Assembly: GCA_025924775.1 (NCBI GenBank) | Contig: JAICHS010000169.1 | Location: forward strand, 1 to 5,421 | Direction of reading: 5' to 3' | Source of the DNA: Rhodanobacteraceae bacterium | GTDB taxonomy: Bacteria; Pseudomonadota; Gammaproteobacteria; Xanthomonadales; Rhodanobacteraceae | DNA length: 5,421 nt | In this document: positions 1 to 5,421 of the stretch, piece by piece | Position numbering within the stretch: position 1 is the stretch's first letter | Layout of the letters: every line of letters starts with the position of its first letter | Made by a program: the position numbers and the translations under genes | Notes under the pieces: generated by a model | What the model was told of the DNA's origin: nothing | What the model saw: only the letters and a program-made list of their open reading frames with translations | The model's database searches: none

Positions 1-657
1 GCGGGCGCCACGGTGCTGCTGGCCGATCGCAAGGCGCGTGCACTGGAACCCGTGTACGACGCCATCGCCGCGCTGCCCGACGCGCCGCAGCCCGTGCTGC
101 AACCGATGGACTTGCAGGGCGCGACGCCGCTCGAATACCAGGCCTTCGCCGAGTCGGTCAAGACGCAACTGGGCCGGCTGGATGGCGTGGTGCACGCCGC
201 GGTGAAGTGCGAGGGTTTGATGCCGCTCGCCATGCTGTCGCCCGAGGACTGGGTCAGCACGCTGCACGTCGATTTGTCCGCCCCGTTCCTTCTGACCCAG
301 GCCTGCATGCCGTTGCTGCTGGCGCGCGAGGACAGCGCGGTGGTGTTCGTGCTGGACGATCCCGAACGGATGCACCGGGCGTATTGGGGTGCCTACGGCG
401 TCGCCAAGGCAGGCCTCGAGGGCCTGGCCTCGATCCTGCACGAGGAAACCGACGAGACGCCCATGCGCGTGCACGCGCTGCTGCCGGCGCCGATGCGCAC
501 GGCGTTGCGGCGTACCGTGTGGGCGGGCGAGGACCCGGCCACCATCGCCACGCCCGAGGCGGCGGCCGAGGCCGTGCTCTATCTGTTGTCGGCCGAAGCC
601 AAGGCGGTGCGCGGCAAACTGCTGGACCTTCGGGAAGCCGCAAGCGCCAAGGGGTGA
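1..657 (+). CDS. yciK: YciK-like short-chain dehydrogenase/reductase, 5'-truncated by the window edge
   Basis: The frame is open from base 1 and ends at TGA 655-657, giving 218 visible codons. The first residues, AGATVLLADRK, match the second strand of a Rossmann fold, so roughly 35 N-terminal residues including the TGxxxGIG nucleotide loop lie outside the window. Similarity to E. coli YciK, recalled from memory, is clear: LDGVVHAA, then FLLTQACMPLLL, then a WGAYGVAK helix (Tyr nt 394-396, Lys nt 406-408), then TALRRTVWAGEDPATIATPEAA and a C-terminal KLLDL segment. SDR enzymes carry out NAD(P)-dependent redox reactions; the YciK substrate is unknown. Two usual features are missing. The NAG motif reads AAV (nt 196-204), and the catalytic Ser expected 13 residues before the Tyr is Asp (nt 355-357, in VLDDP). 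It may therefore bind a nucleotide without normal catalysis. It probably shares a transcript with the MarC-family gene 3 nt downstream. Family assignment is firm; activity is doubtful. Confidence 0.87.
   Translation, partial: AGATVLLADRKARALEPVYDAIAALPDAPQPVLQPMDLQGATPLEYQAFAESVKTQLGRLDGVVHAAVKCEGLMPLAMLSPEDWVSTLHVDLSAPFLLTQACMPLLLAREDSAVVFVLDDPERMHRAYWGAYGVAKAGLEGLASILHEETDETPMRVHALLPAPMRTALRRTVWAGEDPATIATPEAAAEAVLYLLSAEAKAVRGKLLDLREAASAKG
649..654 (+). promoter_or_regulatory. Ribosome binding site deciding the GTG start of the MarC-family gene
   Basis: AAGGGG is followed by 6 nt and then GTG at 661. This spacing fits the GTG better than the in-frame ATG at 673, which would be 18 nt away. 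The site lies inside the last two codons of the upstream dehydrogenase gene and abuts its TGA, so translation of the two genes is probably coupled. Confidence 0.65.
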
Positions 658-660
658 TCC

Positions 661-1266
661 GTGCACCAGCAGATGACCATCGTGTCGGCGTGCATCACGC
701 TGTTCCTGGTGCTGGACGCACCGGGCAACGTGCCGTTTTTCCTGTCGATCCTGAAGGATGTTCCGCCCAAGCGCCGCCGCTGGGTGATGATCCGCGAACT
801 GCTGATCGCGCTGGGCGTGCTGGTGGCGTTCCTGCTGGGTGGGCGCGAATTGCTGTCGGTGATGCAGCTGCGGCAGGAAGCCATCAGCATCGGTGGCGGC
901 GTGGTGTTGTTCCTGATCGCCATCAAGATGGTGTTTCCACCCAAGGACGGCGGCATCTTCGGCGCCGCCGGGCCGGGCGAGCCGTTCATCGTGCCGCTGG
1001 CGATTCCCGGCGTCGCCGGGCCGTCGGCGATGGCGACGTTGCTGCTGCTGACCAGCGCGCAGCCGGGCCGCGAAGTGGAATGGGGCCTGGCGCTGCTGGT
1101 GGCGTGGCTGGCCACGGCCGTGATCCTGCTGGGCTCGACGTGGCTGTTCAAGCTGCTGGGCGAAAGCGTGCTGGCCGCGATGGAACGCGTGATGGGCATG
1201 CTGCTGATTGCGCTGGCCGCGCAGATGATCTTGGGTGGGGTCGAGGCGTACCTGAAGGCGGGTTAG
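661..1266 (+). CDS. MarC-family integral membrane protein (YhgN type)
   Basis: This 201-residue protein matches E. coli YhgN (about 197 aa) along its length: PKRRRxxMxRELLIAL, an SIGGGVVLFLIAIKMVFP helix, EPFIVPLAIPxVAGP, and a C-terminal ERxMGxxLIxxAxQMxLxG segment. Six hydrophobic segments are visible, near residues 7-27, 46-61, 75-92, 109-130, 141-161 and 177-193, consistent with a polytopic inner-membrane protein. The family hallmark near the first helix, DPxGNxPxF in most members, reads DAPGNVPFF here (residues 19-27). Established knowledge: MarC proteins were once linked to multiple antibiotic resistance, but that role was not upheld and no transport substrate is settled. GTG at 661 is preferred because AAGGGG lies 6 nt upstream; ATG at 673 would remove only four residues. 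The gene starts 3 nt after the dehydrogenase stop, which implies an operon. Family confidence is high; function is unknown. Confidence 0.93.
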   Translation: MHQQMTIVSACITLFLVLDAPGNVPFFLSILKDVPPKRRRWVMIRELLIALGVLVAFLLGGRELLSVMQLRQEAISIGGGVVLFLIAIKMVFPPKDGGIFGAAGPGEPFIVPLAIPGVAGPSAMATLLLLTSAQPGREVEWGLALLVAWLATAVILLGSTWLFKLLGESVLAAMERVMGMLLIALAAQMILGGVEAYLKAG

Positions 1267-1286
1267 CGCGATCGTGCATGATCGCG
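1267..1286. repeat. 20-bp near-perfect palindrome abutting the marC-family stop codon
   Basis: CGCGATCGTGCATGATCGCG begins on the base after the TAG stop. Nine of ten base pairs are complementary, and the odd one (G1274/T1279) is a G-U wobble in RNA. As RNA it would form an eight-pair stem closed by a UGCA loop. No T-run follows, so it is not a classic intrinsic terminator. It could instead be a protein-binding operator for ppnN, an mRNA 3'-end stabiliser, or chance in GC-rich DNA. The rest of the gap, 1287-1397, holds a TTGACG hexamer at 1316-1321 without a convincing -10 partner, and a short GACC-TT-GGTC dyad at 1321-1330. Confidence 0.5.
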
Positions 1287-1397
1287 GCCTGGTTGAGGCG
1301 CGCTGCAGGCAGACGTTGACGACCTTGGTCATGAGACACCAGAACGGCCATCCTTGGCTTAGGTTTCCACAACAGTTGCTCCGAACGGACTTTGCGC

Positions 1398-2804
1398 ATG
1401 AATGACGTCGCTCAGGAAACCCCCGCGCGGGCCGCAACCGTCAATGCCCAGATCGTGCCGGCCGGCACCCTGGACGTGCTGTCGCGCAACGAGATCGCGC
1501 GCCTGCGCGATGCCACCACTACAGGCCTGCACGCGTTGCTGCGGTCCTGCTCGCTGGCGGTCCTGACTTCGGGCGCGCTGCAGGACAGTGCCCGTGCGAT
1601 GCTGGACAAGTACCCCGACTTCGACATCCAGGTGCTGCAGCAGGATCGCGGCGTCAAGCTCGATCTGAGGAACGCGCCGGCGCAGGCGTTCGTGGACGGC
1701 AAGATCATCCGCGGCACCAACGAGCTGCTGTTCGCGGTGGTGCGCGACATCGTCTATGAATCCACCAAGCTGCGAGCCGGCGAATTCAACCTCGACGATT
1801 CCAGCGGCATCACCCACGCGGTGTTCGACATCTTGCGCAACGCGCGTGTGCTGCGCGCACGCTTCGACCCCAACCTCGTGGTGTGCTGGGGCGGACATTC
1901 GATCTCGCGCGAGGAATACGATTACACCAAGACGGTGGGCTACCAGCTTGGCCTGCGGGGCATGGACATCTGCACCGGCTGCGGGCCGGGCGCGATGAAG
2001 GGCCCGATGAAGGGCGCGACCATTGCGCACGCCAAGCAGCGGCATTACGACAACCGTTACATCGGGTTGACCGAACCCAGCATCATCGCGGCCGAATCGC
2101 CGAACCCGATCGTCAACAGTTTGGTGATCCTGCCCGACATCGAAAAGCGGCTGGAGGCGTTCGTGCGCGTCGGCCACGGCTTCGTGGTGTTCCCGGGAGG
2201 CGTCGGCACCGCCGAGGAAATCCTGTACCTGCTGGGCATCCTGTTGAACCCCGCCAACGCCGGCATTCCATTCCCGCTGGTGTTCACCGGGCCGGCCGAA
2301 TCGGCGCCGTACTTCGAACAGATCGACAAGTTCCTCCGTCTGGTACTGGGTGAGGCCGCCGCCAGGCGCTACCGGATCATCGTGGACGATCCCGTCGCGG
2401 TGGCGCACGCGATGCTGCAGGGCGTCGAGACCGTGCGCGACCATCGCGTGGAGCAACACGACGCGTTTTTCTTCAATTGGGAAATCTCGATCGACCTGCC
2501 GTTCCAGCAGCCGTTCCAGCCTACCCACGCGGCGATGGCCACGCTGGACCTGCACCGCGGGCGGCCACCGCACGAACTGGCCGCCGACATGCGGCGCGCG
2601 TTCTCCGGCATCGTCGCGGGCAACGTCAAGGAAGAGGGCATGGCCCAGATCGACCGGCACGGGCCCTATGAAATCCACGGCGACTCCGGGTTCATGCAGG
2701 CGCTGGACCACCTGCTGCAGAGCTTTGCCGCGCAGCAGCGCATGAAGCTGCCGGGCAGCAAGTACGTGCCCTGCTACAGGATCGTCGGGAACGGGCAAAC
2801 CTGA
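1398..2804 (+). CDS. ppnN: Pyrimidine/purine nucleotide 5'-monophosphate nucleosidase PpnN (YgdH), LOG family
   Basis: The 468-residue product aligns end to end with E. coli PpnN (454 aa), with about 14 extra residues at the N-terminus. PpnN hydrolyses nucleoside 5'-monophosphates to free base and ribose 5-phosphate in the cytoplasm. In E. coli it binds (p)ppGpp, which increases its activity, linking nucleotide salvage to the stringent response. Visible domains: an N-terminal YgdH domain (about 16-150, with LDVLSRNE, RGVKLDLRN and AFVDGKIIRG); a Rossmann-like LOG core (about 155-335) with CWGGHS (163-168), CTGCGPGAM (192-200) and the catalytic PGGVGTAEE signature (266-274); and a C-terminal domain (about 345-465) with FNWEISI, RRAFSGIVAGNVKE and QRMKLPGSKYVPCY. 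All key motifs are intact. ATG 1398 is chosen as the only nearby strong start; an in-frame TTG lies at 1392, and GAACGGAC just upstream is a weak ribosome binding site. It is 131 nt from the upstream gene, so it probably has its own promoter, which I could not identify with confidence. Confidence 0.97.
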   Translation: MNDVAQETPARAATVNAQIVPAGTLDVLSRNEIARLRDATTTGLHALLRSCSLAVLTSGALQDSARAMLDKYPDFDIQVLQQDRGVKLDLRNAPAQAFVDGKIIRGTNELLFAVVRDIVYESTKLRAGEFNLDDSSGITHAVFDILRNARVLRARFDPNLVVCWGGHSISREEYDYTKTVGYQLGLRGMDICTGCGPGAMKGPMKGATIAHAKQRHYDNRYIGLTEPSIIAAESPNPIVNSLVILPDIEKRLEAFVRVGHGFVVFPGGVGTAEEILYLLGILLNPANAGIPFPLVFTGPAESAPYFEQIDKFLRLVLGEAAARRYRIIVDDPVAVAHAMLQGVETVRDHRVEQHDAFFFNWEISIDLPFQQPFQPTHAAMATLDLHRGRPPHELAADMRRAFSGIVAGNVKEEGMAQIDRHGPYEIHGDSGFMQALDHLLQSFAAQQRMKLPGSKYVPCYRIVGNGQT

Positions 2805-2929
2805 TCTGCGCAAAGGTCGCCGGCATGGAAAGAGCAGGCGCTTCGCGCCGGCCGGTTCCGACGAAGCTGCCGTGGCACGAGCGCGCCTTGCGCGCGATCG
2901 GCACCTCGGCATCCGCTATGCTGCACACG
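2805..2929 (+). other. ppnN-mutL spacer with two GC hairpins and an alternative mutL start
   Basis: This stretch is open in the mutL frame from ATG 2825, which has an AAAGG ribosome-binding-like site (2812-2816) 8 nt upstream. Starting there would add 35 residues, a basic segment with nothing resembling conserved MutL. Two perfect small stem-loops are present: GGCGC-TTC-GCGCC at 2837-2849 and GCGCGC-CTT-GCGCGC at 2881-2895. Neither is followed by a T-run, so termination after ppnN is not demonstrated. I read the stretch as noncoding leader or promoter DNA, but a translated extension cannot be excluded. Confidence 0.5.
2917..2922 (+). promoter_or_regulatory. mutL: Possible -10 element for mutL
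   Basis: TATGCT matches the first, second and last positions of the -10 consensus and ends 7 bp before ATG 2930. Transcription from it would begin at or beside the A of that ATG, giving a leaderless message, which would explain why no Shine-Dalgarno sequence precedes the conserved start. No convincing -35 hexamer is present at 16-18 bp. This is inference from spacing alone. Confidence 0.25.
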
Positions 2930-4729
2930 ATGTCCAGCATCCGCCCGCTCGCTCCTGAACTCATCAACCAGATCGCCGCTGGCGAGGTCATCGAGCGTCC
3001 GGCCTCGGTGGTCAAGGAGCTGGCCGAGAACAGCCTGGATGCCGGTGCGCACCGCATCGACATCGAAATCGAGCAGGGTGGGATGCGCCTGATCCGGGTG
3101 CGCGATGACGGCGCCGGCATCGCGGCCGACGAATTGCCGCTGGCCTTGGCGCCGCATGCAACCAGCAAGATCGCGAGCTTCGAGGATCTGACGCGTGTCG
3201 CCAGCATGGGCTTTCGCGGCGAGGCGCTGGCGTCGGTCGCGTCGGTGTCGCGCCTGACGATGACCTCGCGGCGCGCAGACGACGCACACGCCGCGCGTAT
3301 CGATGCCTCGGGGTCGCGCACGCCGCAACCGGCCGCGCACGCCGTCGGCACCACCATCGAGGTGCGCGACCTGTTCCACGCGGTGCCGGCGCGGCGCAAG
3401 TTCCTGCGCAGCGAGCGGACCGAATTCGGGCACATCGACGAGCTGGTGCGGGCGTTGGCGCTGGCGCGACCAGACGTGGAGTTCCGGCTGTTGCACAACG
3501 GCAAGCCGGTGCGGATGTTGAAGCCCGCGCTTGACGAAACCGCGCAACTGCAGCGCGTGGGCGAACTGCTGGGCGAAACCTTCGCACGCAATTGCCTGCG
3601 CGTCGAACACGCGGCGGCGGGGCTGCGGCTGGCTGGTTGGATCGGGTTGCCGACCGCGTCGCGGGGACAGGCCGACCAGCAATATTTCCACGTCAACGGC
3701 CGGCTGGTGCGCGACAAGAGCGTGGCGCACGCGGTACGGCAGGCCTACGCGGACGTGCTCTACCACGGGCGGCATCCCGCCTTCGTACTGTTCCTGGAAC
3801 TCGACCCGGCGGCCGTGGATGTCAACGTGCACCCCGCCAAGCGTGAGGTACGTTTTCGCGACGCGCGCCTGGTGCATGACTTCCTGTTCCACGCCTTGCA
3901 CGACGCGGTGGCCGGTGCGCGCGCCGGAGCAGATGCGGGATTGGAAGCGGGGTCGGGTTCGACTTTGCATTCCGTGGGCTCGGTACGCGCGTCCGTAACG
4001 GGGAAAGTCGAACCTGACCCCGGTTTTCGTCAGTTCGGTCTCGGCGTGCGCGAAGCGCACGGTGACCCGTACGCCGTACTGCTGGGCGGGCGCCCCGCGC
4101 AGCCTGCCGCGGCCGTGGCACTGCCGCAGGCCGAGGCCGCAAATGCGCCACCCCTTGGTTACGCGCTGGCGCAGCTTGCGGGCATCTACATTCTGGCCGA
4201 AAACGCCAACGGGCTGGTGCTGGTGGACATGCACGCGGCGCACGAGCGGGTCACGTACGAGCACCTGAAGGCTGCGCGCGACGCGCACCAGGTGCGTGCG
4301 CAGCAGCTGCTGGTGCCAGAAGCCATCGCCGTCAGCGAACGCGAGGCGGCGGCCGCCGAGGAGCACGCGGCGTTCCTTGCGGCCTGCGGGTTCGAACTCG
4401 ACCGCAGCGGCCCGCGACAAGTCATCGTGCGAAGGATCCCGGCCGTGCTGGAGGGGGCCAACGTGGCCGAACTGGCGCGCGACGTACTGGCGGAACTTGC
4501 CGAGCACGGCAATTCGCGGCGCCTGGAGGAACTGCAGAACGAACTGCTGTCCACGATGGCGTGCCATGGCGCGGTGCGCGCGCACCGGCGCCTGACGGTC
4601 CCGGAGATGAACGCACTGCTGCGCGAAATGGAAGTGACCGAGCGCTCCGGACAATGCAACCATGGCCGTCCGACCTGGACGCAACTTTCAGTCGCCGAAC
4701 TGGACAAGTTGTTCTTGCGTGGACGGTAG
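2930..4729 (+). CDS. mutL: DNA mismatch repair protein MutL, endonuclease-bearing type
   Basis: The 599-residue product is a full-length MutL (E. coli 615 aa). MutL couples mismatch recognition by MutS to strand incision and helicase loading. The N-terminal GHKL ATPase (about 1-330) is intact: QIAAGEVIERPASVVKEL with catalytic Glu30, Mg-binding Asn34 in ENSLDAG, DDGAGI at 59-64, HATSKI at 76-81, MGFRGEAL at 93-100, then FHVNGRLVRD and VDVNVHPAKREVRF. After a linker of about 80 residues, the C-terminal domain carries DMHAAHERVTYE (433-444), which fits the metal-binding endonuclease motif D-x-H-A-x2-E-x4-E, plus ACHGAVRA and CNHGRPTW (576-583). QQLLVP (458-463) resembles the beta-clamp-binding motif of B. 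subtilis MutL. E. coli MutL lacks this nuclease and relies on MutH; a MutL like this one nicks DNA itself. The linker contains an in-frame palindromic repeat (residues about 340-365), described separately. ATG 2930 is chosen because homology starts there; ATG 2918 and ATG 2825 are in-frame alternatives. Confidence 0.97.
   Translation: MSSIRPLAPELINQIAAGEVIERPASVVKELAENSLDAGAHRIDIEIEQGGMRLIRVRDDGAGIAADELPLALAPHATSKIASFEDLTRVASMGFRGEALASVASVSRLTMTSRRADDAHAARIDASGSRTPQPAAHAVGTTIEVRDLFHAVPARRKFLRSERTEFGHIDELVRALALARPDVEFRLLHNGKPVRMLKPALDETAQLQRVGELLGETFARNCLRVEHAAAGLRLAGWIGLPTASRGQADQQYFHVNGRLVRDKSVAHAVRQAYADVLYHGRHPAFVLFLELDPAAVDVNVHPAKREVRFRDARLVHDFLFHALHDAVAGARAGADAGLEAGSGSTLHSVGSVRASVTGKVEPDPGFRQFGLGVREAHGDPYAVLLGGRPAQPAAAVALPQAEAANAPPLGYALAQLAGIYILAENANGLVLVDMHAAHERVTYEHLKAARDAHQVRAQQLLVPEAIAVSEREAAAAEEHAAFLAACGFELDRSGPRQVIVRRIPAVLEGANVAELARDVLAELAEHGNSRRLEELQNELLSTMACHGAVRAHRRLTVPEMNALLREMEVTERSGQCNHGRPTWTQLSVAELDKLFLRGR
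3948..4022. repeat. 75-bp inverted-repeat element inside the mutL linker, in frame
   Basis: The left arm CGGGGTCGGGTTCGACTTT (3948-3966) and right arm AAAGTCGAACCTGACCCCG (4004-4022) are reverse complements at 18 of 19 positions. The single exception, G3955 against T4015, is a G-U pair in RNA. The 37-nt interior holds a self-complementary ACGCGCGT (3985-3992) and a CCGT/ACGG pair (3972-3975 with 3998-4001). The unit spans exactly 25 codons and encodes a Gly/Ser/Val-rich stretch (residues 341-364) with no conserved MutL sequence. It uses codons rarely used elsewhere in this GC-rich gene, including two GTA, ACT and CCT. No target-site duplication flanks it. I infer a REP- or MITE-like palindrome; from memory, GGGGTC...GACTTT-type arms recur in proteobacterial genomes, but I cannot confirm a family here. 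GGTTTT follows the right arm, so the hairpin could also weakly terminate transcription inside mutL. Confidence 0.8.
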
Positions 4730-4753
4730 GGGCCCTCCCATCAACCCTCACTC

Positions 4754-4868
4754 CGTCATTCCGGCGCAGGCCCTGAAAAGGTTCGGGTCGCGGATGTCGC
4801 ATGGCGACTGCGCTTGCGGGACTGCAAACGCGAACGCCATGGCTGGCGCAAGTAATTGCGGGATGACG
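4754..4868. repeat. 115-bp MITE-like repeat with GTCATTCC-type termini between mutL and the DUF1684 gene
   Basis: The ends CGTCATTCCG (4754-4763) and CGGGATGACG (4859-4868) are inverted repeats pairing at 10 of 10 positions if one G-U is allowed. The interior contains a series of hairpins: GTCGC-ATG-GCGAC (4796-4808), CGCTTGC/GCAAACG (4811-4830, one mismatch), CGCCA-TGGC-TGGCG (4835-4848) and CGCAA-GTAA-TTGCG (4847-4860). The last two share two bases and would compete, and the last would carry a GNRA-type loop. Termini of this GTCATTCC/GGAATGACG kind are common in dispersed intergenic repeats of proteobacteria. The element fills most of the 165-nt spacer and ends 26 nt before the next start codon. 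No coding potential is seen. It may influence mutL 3'-end formation or the leader of the downstream gene. Confidence 0.7.
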
Positions 4869-4894
4869 AACAAGCGCAAAGCACCTTGGATGCC

Positions 4895-5421
4895 ATGATG
4901 GATATCGACAACGCTTATCGGCAGGAAATCGAAGCTTGGCACGCGGCGCGCATCCGGCGCCTGACCGCGCCCGACGGCTGGCTGAGCCTGGTCGGGCTGG
5001 ACTGGTTGCATCCGGGCTCGAACCGTGTCGGCAGTTCGGCGGACAACGACATGGTGCTGGCGAAGGCGCCCCCGCATCTCGGTGCGCTCGAGTGGACCGA
5101 AGACGGTGTGGTGCGCATCGTACTGGATGCCGCCGCTGACGCACAGATCGATGGCGGACCGTCGCGGCAGGCGACGCTGATCGATGACAGCCACGCGCAG
5201 CCGACCGTGGTGGCGTTCGGCAGCGTGCATTTCATCCTGGTCGATCGCGGGGACAGGAAGGGTCTGCGGGTGCGCGACAACGAAGCCGCCACGCGCACCG
5301 GCTTCACGGGCATCCGGCGTTTTCCCGTGGACCCCGGCTGGCGCATTGTGGCCGATTGGCAACCGCTGGAGCCACCGTTCCAACTCGCGACCGGTACCGT
5401 GATCGGCACGATCGAGAATTA
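4895..5421 (+). CDS. DUF1684-family protein, 3'-truncated by the window edge
   Basis: From ATG 4895 the frame runs 175 codons plus two bases to the window end. The sequence fits the DUF1684 family: YRQEIEAWHAARIRRLTAPDGWLSLVGLDWLHPGSNRVGSSADNDMVL (residues 8-55), GLRVRDN at 123-129 and FTGIRRFPVDPGWRIVADW at 137-155, the conserved pattern before the family's beta-rich core. No signal peptide or membrane segment is visible at the N-terminus, so it is probably cytosolic. The biochemical role is not established. The VGSSADNDMVL segment (45-55) resembles the ligand loop of FHA domains, but I see no support for phosphopeptide binding. ATG 4895 is immediately followed by a second ATG at 4898; GGA at 4888-4890 is a weak ribosome binding site that fits the second slightly better. 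An in-frame TTG lies at 4886. A stop in this frame at 4853 rules out a start inside most of the upstream repeat. The family call is fairly firm; the C-terminus is not visible. Confidence 0.85.
   Translation, partial: MMDIDNAYRQEIEAWHAARIRRLTAPDGWLSLVGLDWLHPGSNRVGSSADNDMVLAKAPPHLGALEWTEDGVVRIVLDAAADAQIDGGPSRQATLIDDSHAQPTVVAFGSVHFILVDRGDRKGLRVRDNEAATRTGFTGIRRFPVDPGWRIVADWQPLEPPFQLATGTVIGTIEN

Noticed and set aside
207..1319. Plus-strand open frame of 370 codons overlapping the dehydrogenase and MarC-family genes
   Set aside because: It is an off-frame reading of two clearly identified genes, rich in Arg and Gly and without any family resemblance.
1316..1344. TTGACG hexamer as a ppnN promoter -35 box
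   Set aside because: The -35 match is good, but at 16-18 bp spacing the sequence reads close to CCAGAA, with no acceptable -10. The hexamer alone is weak evidence.
2498..2520. Tandem direct repeat with 12-nt period (GCCGTTCCAGCA then GCCGTTCCAGC) in ppnN
   Set aside because: The encoded region has the same length as in E. coli PpnN, so it is not an insertion. It probably reflects the recurring Pro-Phe-Gln codons.
4004..4027. Complete intrinsic terminator formed by the mutL hairpin
   Set aside because: The stem is strong, but only four T residues follow after GG and the arms are 37 nt apart, so a classical terminator is not supported. Partial attenuation is kept only as a possibility.
2774..4684. 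Very long open frame on the minus strand antisense to mutL, and a similar one (1359-2912) antisense to ppnN
   Set aside because: Long antisense frames are normal opposite GC-rich genes with G/C-biased third positions. The translations are Arg/His/Pro-rich with no recognisable domain, whereas the plus-strand frames encode MutL and PpnN with all motifs intact.
4730..4736. GGGGCCC dyad just after the mutL stop as a terminator
   Set aside because: The dyad is too short and has no loop or T-run.
1..5421. CRISPR array, tRNA or rRNA gene, insertion sequence with transposase, toxin-antitoxin or phage genes
   Set aside because: No regularly spaced direct repeats, no cloverleaf-like or rRNA-like sequence and no transposase or phage-like protein were seen on either strand.

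Overview
The window is GC-rich, and every recognisable gene reads on the plus strand. The proteins look gammaproteobacterial. The combination of a MutL with an intact endonuclease site, a full-length PpnN, a YciK-like dehydrogenase with altered active-site residues and GTCATTCC-type intergenic repeats suggests a member of the Lysobacterales (Xanthomonadales), perhaps near Rhodanobacter, Dyella or Lysobacter. That placement is inference from protein character and repeat style. No rRNA or other phylogenetic marker is present.

Layout: (1) nt 1-657, the C-terminal ~218 codons of a YciK-type short-chain dehydrogenase whose start lies upstream. (2) nt 661-1266, a six-helix MarC-family (YhgN-type) membrane protein, 3 nt downstream and probably cotranscribed with the first gene. 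(3) nt 1267-1397, an intergenic stretch that opens with a 20-bp near-perfect palindrome touching the marC stop codon. (4) nt 1398-2804, ppnN, the nucleotide 5'-monophosphate nucleosidase of the LOG/YgdH family. (5) nt 2805-2929, a leader with two short GC hairpins and uncertain start-codon choice for the next gene. (6) nt 2930-4729, mutL of the endonuclease-bearing type. (7) nt 4730-4894, a spacer holding a 115-bp MITE-like repeat. (8) nt 4895 to the window end, the start of a DUF1684-family gene.

These are mostly housekeeping genes. PpnN recycles nucleotide monophosphates to bases and ribose 5-phosphate under (p)ppGpp control, and MutL acts in mismatch repair. The MarC and DUF1684 proteins have no established function. 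I see no defence island, prophage or biosynthetic cluster.

The most unusual structure is inside mutL. A 75-bp element with 19-nt nearly perfect inverted arms (CGGGGTCGGGTTCGACTTT and AAAGTCGAACCTGACCCCG) sits in the linker between the ATPase and endonuclease domains. It is exactly 25 codons long, so the frame stays open. It looks like a palindromic mobile repeat that became protein-coding, and it could also act as a strong mRNA hairpin in the middle of the gene. A second, unrelated repeat follows mutL. Also worth checking is the YciK-like protein, which has lost the catalytic serine and the NAG motif while keeping Tyr-x3-Lys.
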